From Solimonas fluminis (GTDB taxonomy: Bacteria > Pseudomonadota > Gammaproteobacteria > Nevskiales > Nevskiaceae): a stretch of 64,000 bases of DNA. The translations under genes and the position numbers were made by a program. The notes beneath the pieces were generated by a model. It was given only the letters and a program-made list of their open reading frames with translations, did no database searches and was not told where the DNA came from. This document shows positions 49,978-61,191 of the stretch, piece by piece. How positions within the stretch are numbered: position 1 is the stretch's first letter; each line of letters opens with the position of its first letter. The stretch is from assembly GCF_002930645.1 (NCBI RefSeq), contig NZ_PSNW01000009.1, forward strand, positions 62,001-126,000, read 5' to 3'.

Positions 49978-50751
49978 ATGACCAACGAACACGTCCTGAC
50001 CGAACTGCAGGACCGGGTCTTCACGATCCGCATGAATCGCCTGGACAAGAAGAACGCCCTGACCACGGCGATGTACGAAGGCATCACCGCCGCCCTGCTC
50101 AAGGCCGAGGCCGATCCCGAGGTGCGCGTGATCCTGCTGGCCGGCTCCGCCGACTGCTTCACCAGCGGCAATGACCTTGCCGACTTCCTGCAGAACCCGC
50201 CCAAGGGCGAGGACAGCGCCGTGGCGCGCTTCATGCGCACCCTGGCCACGGCCAAGAAGCCGGTGGTGGCGGCGGTCGGCGGCTTCGCCGTGGGGGTGGG
50301 CACCACCCTGCTGCTGCACTGCGACCTGGTCTACGCCGGCGACAAGACCCGCTTCCATCTGCCCTTCGTCAACATCGGCATCTGCCCGGAGTTTGCCTCC
50401 ACCTACATCCTGCCGCGCCTGATGGGCCACCAGAAGGCTGCGGAACTGTGCCTGCTGGCCGAGCCCTTCGACGCGGCGACGGCCCTGGAGGCCGGCCTGG
50501 TCAATGCCGTGCTGCCCAACGAGCAGGTCGAGGCCAAGGCCCGCGAGTCGGCGCTGAAGCTGGCCGCCCAGCCGCCCAATGCCCTGCGCACCAGCAAGGC
50601 CCTGCTCAAGCGCTGGCGCGAGGATCTGGTGGTGGACGCGATCCGCATCGAGGCGGACAAGTTCATCCCGATGCTCGGCATGCCCGAGGCCCGCGAGGCC
50701 ATGGGCGCCTTCATGCAGAAGCGCAAGCCGGACTTCTCCAGGTTCAGCTGA
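49978..50751 (+). CDS. Enoyl-CoA hydratase/isomerase family protein
   Basis: A 257-residue crotonase-fold enzyme. The oxyanion-hole segments are SADCFTSGNDLADFL and AAVGGFAVGVGTTLLLHCDL; FVNIGICPEFASTYILPRLM follows. It lacks the usual GGG in the second segment and has an Ile/Cys/Pro-Glu pattern seen in several acyl-CoA isomerases, so the exact reaction is open. GGAG lies just upstream of the ATG at 49978. A tetR gene follows after a hairpin. Confidence 0.88.
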   Translation: MTNEHVLTELQDRVFTIRMNRLDKKNALTTAMYEGITAALLKAEADPEVRVILLAGSADCFTSGNDLADFLQNPPKGEDSAVARFMRTLATAKKPVVAAVGGFAVGVGTTLLLHCDLVYAGDKTRFHLPFVNIGICPEFASTYILPRLMGHQKAAELCLLAEPFDAATALEAGLVNAVLPNEQVEAKARESALKLAAQPPNALRTSKALLKRWREDLVVDAIRIEADKFIPMLGMPEAREAMGAFMQKRKPDFSRFS

Positions 50752-50765
50752 GGCGAGCTTCACTT

Positions 50766-50796
50766 CCCCGGCCACCCTTGACAGGGGTGGCCGGGG
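50766..50796 (+). terminator. Hairpin after the crotonase gene
   Basis: A perfect 12-bp G/C stem (CCCCGGCCACCC / GGGTGGCCGGGG) with a 7-base loop, starting 15 bases after the stop. No T run follows, so it may be an attenuator or an mRNA 3' stabiliser rather than a simple terminator. Confidence 0.5.
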
Positions 50797-50804
50797 GGTG
50801 GAAT

Positions 50805-50820
50805 GTGACACATCCGTCAC
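50805..50820. promoter_or_regulatory. Possible TetR operator
   Basis: An inverted repeat GTGAC-ACATCC-GTCAC ends 23 bases before the tetR ATG. Position and symmetry fit autoregulation, but only one copy is seen. Confidence 0.3.
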
Positions 50821-50843
50821 CCAGCCCCCGACCGGCCCCGTCA

Positions 50844-51503
50844 ATGCAGACGTCCAGCGGCAAGCGTGAGCAGAACAAGCTGGCCAACCGCGCTTCGATC
50901 CTCGACAGCGCGCGGCGCCTGTTTGCCGAGCAGGGCTACGACGCGGTGACGATCCGCGATGTCATCCGCGCCACGCCGCTGGCCTCCGGCACCTTCTACA
51001 ACTACTTTCCGGACAAGGAATCGTTGTTGCGCTCGCTGGTGGAGGAGCGCCTCGGCGAACTGACCGACCGCCTGACCCAGGTCCGGCGCACGGCCGACAC
51101 CCTCGAGCAGTTCATGCAGGGCGCCTTCCTCACCACGTTCGAGGAAATCTGTGCCCACCCGGACTTCTACCGCATGATGTTCCGCAACGAGCCGGTGATC
51201 CGCGCCTTCTTCACCGACAACGTCTTCGGCCACACCATGCGCATGCTGAAGATCGACCTCGCCGACGCGGTGGCGCGCGGGCTGCTGGCCGACATCAACG
51301 TGGATTTCCTGACCGCGACGATCTTCGGCAGCGCCTATGAACTGAGCCGCACGCTGGTGGACCGCAAGAATCCCGATCCCCGGGAGGCCGCGAATTTCGT
51401 GGCGCGCCTGTTCATCAACGGCTTGGCGAACCTGCAGCCGGAACCCGCGGCCAGCGAGCTGATCCGCCGCGGCTCCCTGCTGCTCAAGGGCGCCGCCCGC
51501 TAG
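50844..51503 (+). CDS. TetR family transcriptional regulator
   Basis: A 219-residue regulator. The N-terminal helix-turn-helix reads RASILDSARRLFAEQGYDAV, then TIRDVIRATPLASGTFYNYF and PDKESLLRSLVEERL. The C-terminal domain (QGAFLTTFEEICAHPDFYRM) is helical and has no recognised ligand class. It follows the crotonase gene and may control it and fatty-acid genes nearby. A long inverted repeat overlaps its stop codon. Confidence 0.92.
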   Translation: MQTSSGKREQNKLANRASILDSARRLFAEQGYDAVTIRDVIRATPLASGTFYNYFPDKESLLRSLVEERLGELTDRLTQVRRTADTLEQFMQGAFLTTFEEICAHPDFYRMMFRNEPVIRAFFTDNVFGHTMRMLKIDLADAVARGLLADINVDFLTATIFGSAYELSRTLVDRKNPDPREAANFVARLFINGLANLQPEPAASELIRRGSLLLKGAAR

Positions 51504-51557
51504 GGCCTGTTAACACTGCAGCCGTCGCTGCGACGGCCGTAGTGTTAACAGGCCCTA
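51501..51557. repeat. Long inverted repeat overlapping the tetR stop
   Basis: The left arm (TAGGGCCTGTTAACACT, three unpaired bases, GCCGTCG) pairs with the right arm (CGACGGC, three bases, AGTGTTAACAGGCCCTA) around a CTG loop. It begins with the stop codon of tetR and ends nine bases before the MAPEG stop. It may act as a terminator for both, but its length and A/T content resemble a miniature repeat element. Confidence 0.75.
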
Positions 51558-51565
51558 GGGCCGCC

Positions 51566-51991
51566 TCAGAACAGGGCGCCGAGGATCATGGCTCCCATCC
51601 CCAGCGTCGCTCCGATCCCGACCGCATAGGAAAGGGTCCGCCAGGGCTGCAGCCCCGCCAGATAGCACAGCGTATGGGCCACCCGGGCCGCCACGAACAC
51701 GCCGAACAGCCAGGGCGCCGCCGCGGCCGACAGCCCCAGCTGCACGTAGGCGATGCCCAGCGCGAGGAAGACGGGGATGTTCTCCAGGTCGTTGGCCCAG
51801 GCACGCGCGGCGCGCTGCACCTGCGGCAGTTCCTCGGCGGCCGCCGGCCTGCCGACGAAGGCCGCATCCTCCGGCGTCTTGAACTGCTGCCGGCTGATGC
51901 GATGCCAGCCCTGGTAGAGCGAGATCGCGAACATCTTCAGGAACAGCAGCACGGCGCTGAGGGCGTACCAGTGCAGGGGCGATGATTCCAT
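51566..51991 (-). CDS. MAPEG family membrane protein
   Basis: A 141-residue protein with four membrane helices and the MAPEG pattern (ALSAVLLFLKMFAISLYQGW; RAARAWANDLENIPVFLALG; ARVAHTLCYLAGLQPWRTL). The family includes glutathione-dependent and eicosanoid enzymes in eukaryotes; bacterial roles are mostly unknown. The ATG at 51991 is chosen because GAGGAG is seven bases upstream. It lies 11 bases after the sugar-dehydrogenase gene. Confidence 0.88.
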   Translation of the reverse strand: MESSPLHWYALSAVLLFLKMFAISLYQGWHRISRQQFKTPEDAAFVGRPAAAEELPQVQRAARAWANDLENIPVFLALGIAYVQLGLSAAAAPWLFGVFVAARVAHTLCYLAGLQPWRTLSYAVGIGATLGMGAMILGALF

Positions 51992-52002
51992 CGGCATGCT
52001 CC

Positions 52003-53313
52003 TCAGGGCTTCGCCGCGCTGACGCGCCAGACGATGTTGCCGACATCGTCGGCCACCAGCAACGCACCGCCGCCGTCCAGCGCAACACCCACCGGCCGGC
52101 CCAGGGCCTTGCCCTCGGCACTCAGGAAGCCGGTCAGCACGTCCAACGGCTGGCCCTTGGGCTGGCCGCCCTCGAAGGGCACGAAGACCACCTTGTAGCC
52201 GCTGTGCGGCTTGCGGTTCCAGGAACCGTGCTGCCCCACGAACATGCCCTCCGCATAGGCAGTCGGCAGCGAGTTCCCCCTGGAGTGAGCCAGGCCCAGC
52301 GAGGCGGTGTGCGGGCCCAGCGCGTAGTCGGGGGCGATGGCCTTGGCCACGAGTTCCGGCTGCTGCGGCTTCACCCGCTCGTCCACGTGCTGGCCCCAGT
52401 AGCTCCAGGGCCAGCCGTAGAAGCCTCCCTCGCGGACCGAGGTCATGTAGTCGGGCACCAGGTCGCTGCCCAGTTCATCGCGCTCGTTCACCGCCACCCA
52501 CAGCGCGCCGGTGACCGGCTCCCAGGCCATCCCGACCGGATTGCGCAGGCCGTAGGCATAGATGCGCTTGTCGCCGGTCGCCGCGTCGATCTCCCAGATC
52601 AGGGCCCTGCCCTCCTCCACGTCCAGGCCGGCCTCGCCGATATTGCTGTTGGCGCCCACGCCCACGTAGAGCCGCGCGCCGTCGGGGCTGGCGATCAGGC
52701 TCTTGGTCCAGTGCCGGTTGATCTCGCCGGCGGGCAGGTCCGCCAGCTTCGTGCCGGAACCGGAGATCGACGTGGCGCCCGCCCGGTAGTCATAGCGCAG
52801 CACCGCGTTGGTGTTGGCGACGTAGAAGTGCTGCCCGACCAATGCCATGCCGAAGGGCGAGTTCAGGTCCTTGAGGAAGACCGAGCGCTGGTCGGCCACG
52901 CCATCGCCGTCGGTATCGCGCAGCAGCGTGATGCGGTTGGCGCTGGGCACGCCGGCGCCGGCCTTCTTCATCACCGCCCTCTCCACGCGGCCGACGATGC
53001 CGCGCGGCGGATTGGCCGGCGCGTTGCTTTCCGCCACCAGCACGTCGCCGTTGGGCAGGACCTGCAGCCAGCGCGGATGGTCCAGGCCGTCGGCGAAGGC
53101 CTGCACCTGCAGGCCGGCCGCCGCCTGCGGCCGGCCGCCGGCCGGCCAGCCCTGCGCCGGCGCGATGTTCACCACCGGCAGCAGCCTGCGGTCCGGCGCA
53201 GGCAGCTTCGGGCTGGGACCGGTACCCTCGGACAGCGGCAGCTGGGCGCTGCCGCCGCAGGCGGCCAGGCCCAGCAGCAGCAAGGCGGAAACGGCGGAAC
53301 GTTGCAGGAACAT
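52003..53313 (-). CDS. PQQ-type sugar/sorbosone dehydrogenase-like lipoprotein
   Basis: A 436-residue secreted beta-propeller protein. A lipoprotein signal is present ([11 protein letters not shown], lipobox LAAC, then GGSAQ), so it is membrane-anchored in the periplasm. Blade motifs include [72 protein letters not shown] and [20 protein letters not shown], as in L-sorbosone dehydrogenases. Substrate and cofactor use are unproven. The ATG at 53313 has GGGGA upstream. Confidence 0.88.
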   Translation of the reverse strand: MFLQRSAVSALLLLGLAACGGSAQLPLSEGTGPSPKLPAPDRRLLPVVNIAPAQGWPAGGRPQAAAGLQVQAFADGLDHPRWLQVLPNGDVLVAESNAPANPPRGIVGRVERAVMKKAGAGVPSANRITLLRDTDGDGVADQRSVFLKDLNSPFGMALVGQHFYVANTNAVLRYDYRAGATSISGSGTKLADLPAGEINRHWTKSLIASPDGARLYVGVGANSNIGEAGLDVEEGRALIWEIDAATGDKRIYAYGLRNPVGMAWEPVTGALWVAVNERDELGSDLVPDYMTSVREGGFYGWPWSYWGQHVDERVKPQQPELVAKAIAPDYALGPHTASLGLAHSRGNSLPTAYAEGMFVGQHGSWNRKPHSGYKVVFVPFEGGQPKGQPLDVLTGFLSAEGKALGRPVGVALDGGGALLVADDVGNIVWRVSAAKP

Positions 53314-53449
53314 GGGGCATCCCCGGGCTGGATTCGAGGCGGCCATGTTACGTGAGGAAACGAAAGACGCGCGCGCCGCGCCCCGTCCTGCCGGATGCCG
53401 CGGCAGCCGCTAGAGTGGCGACACCCCCCGAAAACAGCGAGAACCGCGC

Positions 53450-54481
53450 ATGAGCAGCCGCATCGCAGCCACCCTGATCCCCGGCGACGGCATCGGCCCC
53501 GAGATCGTCGAAGCCACCCTGGCCGCCCTCGACGCACTGGGAGTGCCCTTCGACTGGGACATCCAGCAGGCGGGCCTGGCCGGGATCAAGAGTGCCGGCG
53601 ACCCGCTGCCCGACGCGGTGCTCGACAGCATCCGCCGCACGCGCCTGGCCCTGAAGGGTCCGCTGGAAACGCCCTCGGGCAGCGGCTACCGCTCCAGCAA
53701 CGTGCGCCTGCGCGAGGCCTTCAAGCTCTACGCCAACGTCCGCCCGGCGCGCACGCTGATTCCCGGGGGGCGCTACGACAACATCGACCTGATGGTCTAC
53801 CGCGAGAATCTCGAGGGCCTGTACATGGGCTACGAGCACTACATCGCGATGGACGGAGACCCCGAGGCCGTGGCGATCGCCACCGGCGTCAATACGCGCC
53901 AGGGCTCGCACCGCCTGCTGGAATACGCCTTCGAGCATGCCATCGCGCTGGGCCGCAGGAAGATCGCCGTGGTGCACAAGGCCAACATCATGAAGGCGCT
54001 GACCGGCATCTTCCTCGACGAGGCGCGCAAGCTCCACAAGCAGAAGTACCAGGGCCGCATCGAGATGCAGGAGGTGATCATCGACGCCTGCGCGATGAAG
54101 CTGGTGCTGAATCCCTGGCAGTTCGACGCGCTGGTCACCACCAACCTGTTCGGCGACATCCTGTCCGACCTCGTTGCCGGCCTGGTCGGCGGACTGGGCA
54201 TGGCGCCGGGCGCCAACATCGGCGCCGACGCGGCGATCTTCGAGGCGGTGCACGGCTCGGCGCCGGACATCGCCGGCAAGGGCATCGCCAACCCGGTGGC
54301 GCTGATGCTGGCGGCGGCGATGATGCTGGACCATGTCAAGCTCGGCGAGGCGGCGGCGAGGCTGCGCCGCGCCATCAACGACACCTTCAACGTCGACAAG
54401 GTCCGTACCGGCGACCTGGGCGGCATGGCGGATACAAAGGCCTTCACCCAGGCGCTGGTGGCGCGCATCCGCAACGGTTGA
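53450..54481 (+). CDS. Isocitrate/isopropylmalate dehydrogenase family enzyme, probable NAD-type isocitrate dehydrogenase
   Basis: A 343-residue beta-decarboxylating dehydrogenase. The loop ETPSGSGYRSSNVRLREAFK is the substrate-binding signature of NAD-type isocitrate dehydrogenases, and YRENLEGLYMGYEHY carries the catalytic Tyr. NLFGDILSDLVAGLVGGLGM and EAVHGSAPDIAGKGIANP are conserved. Isopropylmalate dehydrogenase is less likely because leu genes are absent. A terminator follows. Confidence 0.88.
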   Translation: MSSRIAATLIPGDGIGPEIVEATLAALDALGVPFDWDIQQAGLAGIKSAGDPLPDAVLDSIRRTRLALKGPLETPSGSGYRSSNVRLREAFKLYANVRPARTLIPGGRYDNIDLMVYRENLEGLYMGYEHYIAMDGDPEAVAIATGVNTRQGSHRLLEYAFEHAIALGRRKIAVVHKANIMKALTGIFLDEARKLHKQKYQGRIEMQEVIIDACAMKLVLNPWQFDALVTTNLFGDILSDLVAGLVGGLGMAPGANIGADAAIFEAVHGSAPDIAGKGIANPVALMLAAAMMLDHVKLGEAAARLRRAINDTFNVDKVRTGDLGGMADTKAFTQALVARIRNG

Positions 54482-54495
54482 GCGGATCGCGGGCA

Positions 54496-54523
54496 AAGAA
54501 AAAGGCCGGGTCTCCCCGGCCTT
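54496..54523. terminator. Bidirectional terminator between the IDH gene and fadA
   Basis: The stem AAGGCCGGG / CCCGGCCTT with a TCTC loop. On the minus strand it runs into CCTTTTTCTTT, a good terminator for fadBA; on the plus strand it is followed by CTTC. Confidence 0.8.
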
Positions 54524-54548
54524 CTTCACTACGGCATGCCGCGACGGC

Positions 54549-57894
<3,346 letters not shown>

Positions 57895-58456
57895 GGTCAC
57901 CTCTTGGGATTTAAGAAAAAAGTGGAAATTGCGCGGCGAAAGACGACCGCAGCCGAAATGAAGAGGCGGCAATCATAACGACCGCCCCCCCCTCCGACAA
58001 CCGAAACCGGGGTCGCCCGGCCGCCCGGGGCGGCGCCTAAACCTGCGCCACTGAAAAATTTTTGACACTGATTCATCACACGCCCTACACTCCGGAAAAG
58101 CTTGCAGGGGAAATGTCAAGGGGAGTTGGACAGCTGCAGGAAGGCGGCGAATCCGGCCAGGGGAGCGGCACCACAAGAAGCCGCCGGCACGGATCATGGC
58201 TCAGAAGGCCGGGAAAGGCCGTTGGCTCCTGTGGAAAGTTCAGATCGGCCGGTTGCCGCGCGCGACCGTTGGTGCGATCGACATTTTCACTCCAGACTGG
58301 ATTCGCTTGGTGCCGCCCGTTTCGGGAGGCAAAGGTAAAAGAATGTCGCCTCGCAGCGGCTTGGCCGCTGCAGGATGATGATCCGGCGCGTCGCGTCGAC
58401 CGCCCATGAGTCCCTGGCCTACCGTGGCCGCTACACGTTTGGAGCTTGTTGAACTT
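57895..58456. other. 562-base spacer between fadB and the H1-like gene
   Basis: No convincing gene is seen. It contains a strong promoter-like sequence for the right-hand gene at 58062-58091, G/C-rich inverted repeats near 58010-58035, and a leader of about 360 bases. A 60-codon open frame (58196-58378) has codon use unlike its neighbours and is not called. The leader might hold a structured RNA; no known RNA family was recognised. Confidence 0.55.
58062..58091 (+). promoter_or_regulatory. Strong sigma-70-type promoter, reading toward the H1-like gene
   Basis: A perfect TTGACA (58062-58067), preceded by AAAAATTT, is followed 18 bases later by TACACT. It is the best promoter match in the window. 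Its transcript would have a leader of about 360 bases before the ATG at 58457. Confidence 0.6.
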
Positions 58457-59176
58457 ATGAAGAAGCCGAGCAAATCCAGCGGCAAGGCCGCGAAGAAGAC
58501 CGTTTCCAAGGTCAAGGCACAGGCCAAGAAGGCCCAGAGCACGGCCAAGAAGACCGTCGCCAAGGTCAAGGCGCAGGCCAAGAAGGCCCAGAGCACGGCC
58601 AAGAAGACCGTCGCCAAGGCCAAGAAAGCCGTGAAGAAGCCGGTGGCCAAGGTCAAGGCGGTCGTCAAGAAGGACGTGGCCAAGGCCAAGAAGGCCCAGG
58701 CCGCCGTCAAGAAGCAGGTCGCCAAGGCCAAGACCGCCGTCAAGAAGGACGTCGCCAAGGCCAAGGCCGTGGTGAAGAAGGACGTCGCCAAGGTCAAGGC
58801 GGTCGTCAAGAAGGACGTGGCCAAGGCCAAGGCCGCGGTCGAGAAGGTCGTCGCCAAGGCACCGCTGCCCAAGCCGGTGGCCAAGCCCGCCGCCAAGCCC
58901 GCCGCCGCGAAGCCGGCTCCTGCCCCGGCCGCCCCCAAGGCCAGCCCCGTGGCCAAGGCCAAGGCCAAGATCAGCGAGGCCACCGACAAGGTGGTGAGCG
59001 CGGTCCAGGCCATCACCCCGTCGCCGCTGTCGCGCGCCTTCCTCGCCACCTCGCAGGGCAAGAAGGAAGCGGCTACCGCGCCGGCAGCGGCTCCTGCCGC
59101 GACCCCCGCCGCGGCGGAAGCCGCCCCGGCCGCCGAGCCGCAGCCGCAGCCCAGCCAGGGCAGCCTGCTGCCCTGA
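58457..59176 (+). CDS. Histone H1-like/AlgP-type lysine-rich protein
   Basis: A 239-residue highly basic protein. The first 145 residues are Lys/Ala/Val repeats (KVKAQAKKAQSTAKKTVA twice, then KAVVKKDVAKVKAVVKKDVA-type units) like eukaryotic histone H1 tails and pseudomonad AlgP. A Pro/Ala/Lys section, a short less repetitive segment (ISEATDKVVSAVQAITPSPL) and an Ala/Pro-rich tail follow. It probably binds DNA or another polyanion. The ATG at 58457 is chosen; GGAG is 13 bases away, so an in-frame TTG start upstream is possible. Confidence 0.85.
   Translation: MKKPSKSSGKAAKKTVSKVKAQAKKAQSTAKKTVAKVKAQAKKAQSTAKKTVAKAKKAVKKPVAKVKAVVKKDVAKAKKAQAAVKKQVAKAKTAVKKDVAKAKAVVKKDVAKVKAVVKKDVAKAKAAVEKVVAKAPLPKPVAKPAAKPAAAKPAPAPAAPKASPVAKAKAKISEATDKVVSAVQAITPSPLSRAFLATSQGKKEAATAPAAAPAATPAAAEAAPAAEPQPQPSQGSLLP
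58511..58618 (+). repeat. 54-base tandem repeat in the H1-like gene
   Basis: Two near-identical units of 54 bases (18 codons) begin at 58511 and 58565, encoding KVKAQAKKAQSTAKKTVA-type repeats. Related degenerate units continue downstream. Confidence 0.8.
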
Positions 59177-59183
59177 GCGGCAG

Positions 59184-59227
59184 ACACAAAAACCCGCCGG
59201 GTTCCCCCGGCGGGTTTTTTTTGTGTC
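59184..59227. terminator. Terminator after the H1-like gene
   Basis: A long stem (GACACAAAAACCCGCCGGG paired with its complement) with a short TTC-type loop and a run of eight T. It is one of the strongest terminators in the window. Confidence 0.9.
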
Positions 59228-59257
59228 TAATGGGCGCAGAACCATCCGCCTATCCGC

Positions 59258-60187
59258 ATGACACTGTCCCTTGAACAAAGTACCGAGGTCTGCAGCCTGC
59301 TGGCCGACGCCAGCCGCCTTCGCCTGCTGCTGCTGCTGGAGACGCACGAACTGAGCGTGGCCGAGCTGACCGGGATCACCGGCCTGGCGCAGAGCCGCGT
59401 CTCCACCCACCTGGCCCGCCTGAAGCGTGCCGGCCTGGTACAGGACAAGCGCAGCGGCAGCTCGGCGCTCTATTCCGCCGCCGGCACCGCCGGGGCGGTG
59501 GGCGAACTCTGGGAACTGCTGCGGGGCCGCCTGGACGACGCCCAGCTGCGGCTGGACCGCGAGCGGGCCGAGGAGGTGCTGCGCAGCCGCAGCCCCGGCC
59601 AGACCTGGGCCGAGTCGGTGGCCGGCCGCATGGAGCTGCACTACTCGCCGGGACGGACCTGGGAAGCAACGGCGCGGGCGCTGATCGGCCTGCTGGATCT
59701 CGGCGACGTGGTCGACATCGCCAGCGGCGACGGCGTGCTCGCCGAGCTGATCGCCGAGCGGGCCCGCAGCGTCGCCTGCGTCGACATCAGCCCGACCGTG
59801 ATCGCCGCAGCCCGCAAGCGCCTGGCTCCCTTCCGCAACGTGCATTTCCATGAAGCGGACATGCATGCCACGCGGCTGCCGGACGCAGCGGCGGACCATG
59901 TCTTCGCGATGCATGCGCTGGCCTATACCCGCAACCCCGACAGGCTTCTGGCCGAGGCTTTCCGGCTGCTGCGCCGCGGGGGACGGCTGGTGGTGGCGGC
60001 GCTGAACTCGCACCGGCACGAAGCCGCGATGCAGGCCTACGACCACGTCAATCTGGGCCTGCAGCCGGCCCGGCTCCAGCGCCTGCTGGAGACCGCAGGC
60101 TTCGCGGTGGAGCACTGCCGCGTCACCTCGCGGGAGAGCCGTCCGCCCTACTTCGAGGTCGTCACCGCGCTGGCCCGCAAACCCTAG
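59258..60187 (+). CDS. ArsR-type regulator fused to a SAM-dependent methyltransferase
   Basis: A 309-residue fusion. Residues about 8-75 form an ArsR-type winged helix (SVAELTGITGLAQSRVSTHL, ARLKRAGLVQDKRSGSSALY). From about 140, a class I methyltransferase follows, with motif I VVDIASGDGVLAELIAERAR, acidic loop VACVDISPTVIAAARKRL and DHVFAMHALAYTRNPDRLLA. No ArsR-type metal-binding cysteine cluster is seen in the first domain. Such fusions often lie beside metH, but no methionine gene is present here. Confidence 0.9.
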   Translation: MTLSLEQSTEVCSLLADASRLRLLLLLETHELSVAELTGITGLAQSRVSTHLARLKRAGLVQDKRSGSSALYSAAGTAGAVGELWELLRGRLDDAQLRLDRERAEEVLRSRSPGQTWAESVAGRMELHYSPGRTWEATARALIGLLDLGDVVDIASGDGVLAELIAERARSVACVDISPTVIAAARKRLAPFRNVHFHEADMHATRLPDAAADHVFAMHALAYTRNPDRLLAEAFRLLRRGGRLVVAALNSHRHEAAMQAYDHVNLGLQPARLQRLLETAGFAVEHCRVTSRESRPPYFEVVTALARKP

Positions 60188-60323
60188 GAGCCGGCATCCG
60201 CGGCGGATCGGCACGCCGTCGATCCGGGTGGGTCGGCAGACCCGCGAGCGCGGCCGCAGGGCCATTCATCTGACGTATGCTTGCAGCGGACACTAGACGC
60301 ATCCGCATGCCAGAGGCTTCCGA

Positions 60324-61163
60324 GTGAGCGCCAACGACCCGAAACAGGACGACAACACCGCCGGCCGCGCCCTGGCGGTCAATGACGGCGCCGTGGCCAA
60401 CGCACGCCGTGCCGGCCGCTTCGCCGCCAGCTTCCTGAGCCGGCTGCCGGGCGCCGACATCGCGCAGGAACAGTTGCGCAAGGCGGAGAAGGCGCTGTTC
60501 GCGACGCTGAAGGAGCGCATGGAGCGTGCCGCCGAGGACGAGCCGCCGGCCGGCGAAGGCCAAGCCGCGGGAAGCAGCGCCGGGGCAACCCGGACGCGCA
60601 AGCCCAAGGTCGAGCGCACCTACATGCTGCCCTTGCCGCAGCCGCCCTCGCGCATGTTCGCCGACCTGCTGCAGCAGGCGGTGGACCAGACCAAGCCCCA
60701 GGCCTACGACTATCTCTTTGCCGCGATCCTGCGCGAACTGGTGCCGGACGAGGCGCGCATCATCTCCTTCCTGTCCGACGGCGCCCGCCACGCGGTGATC
60801 CAGCTGCACAGCGGCACCCTGCTGGGCTCGGCGCAGTCGCGCACCCTGGTGATGGAGAACGTCAACGCGGTGGCCAAGAACGCCGGGGCCTCGCTGCACG
60901 AATCCGGCCACTACTATATCGGCCGCCTGCGCCGCCTGGGCCTGATCGAGTTCGGCCCCGAGGATCCGCAGCTGCTGGTGCAGTACCAGCTGATCGAGAA
61001 CAGCAGCGAGATGCGCCAGACCATCGCCAGCATCGAGTCCAAGCCGCGCCAGCGCGCCAGGATCACGCGCGAGACCCTGCGCCTAAGCGTGACCGGGCAG
61101 CAGCTGTGGCGTGCCTGCGGCGGGGCCAGCGTGCAGCCGAAGCTGGCGGCGCCGGGCAAGTAG
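60324..61163 (+). CDS. Abi-alpha (DUF4393)-like protein, copy 2
   Basis: A 279-residue soluble protein, paralogue of 1241-1972: RLPGADIAQEQL, KALFATLKERMERA, LVPDEARIISFLSDG, VAKNAGASL, YIGRLRRLGLIEFGPED and VQYQLIE follow in the same order. It has a longer N-terminus and a Pro/Gly/Ala linker near residues 72-100. The start is a GTG at 60324, with AGAGG eight bases upstream. It faces the DUF445 gene 61192-62448 with 28 bases between the stops. Confidence 0.65.
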   Translation: MSANDPKQDDNTAGRALAVNDGAVANARRAGRFAASFLSRLPGADIAQEQLRKAEKALFATLKERMERAAEDEPPAGEGQAAGSSAGATRTRKPKVERTYMLPLPQPPSRMFADLLQQAVDQTKPQAYDYLFAAILRELVPDEARIISFLSDGARHAVIQLHSGTLLGSAQSRTLVMENVNAVAKNAGASLHESGHYYIGRLRRLGLIEFGPEDPQLLVQYQLIENSSEMRQTIASIESKPRQRARITRETLRLSVTGQQLWRACGGASVQPKLAAPGK

Positions 61164-61191
61164 CCACTCGCCCGCGGGAGCCGGCTGACTG

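Noticed and set aside
58196-58378. A 60-codon open frame in the leader of the H1-like gene
   Set aside because: Codon use does not match the strong third-position GC of neighbours, and there is no convincing ribosome-binding site. It was kept only as part of the leader.
58090-58457. Possible known RNA gene (RNase P RNA, 6S, 4.5S or tmRNA) in the long leader
   Set aside because: I looked for the conserved core sequences of these RNAs and did not find them.
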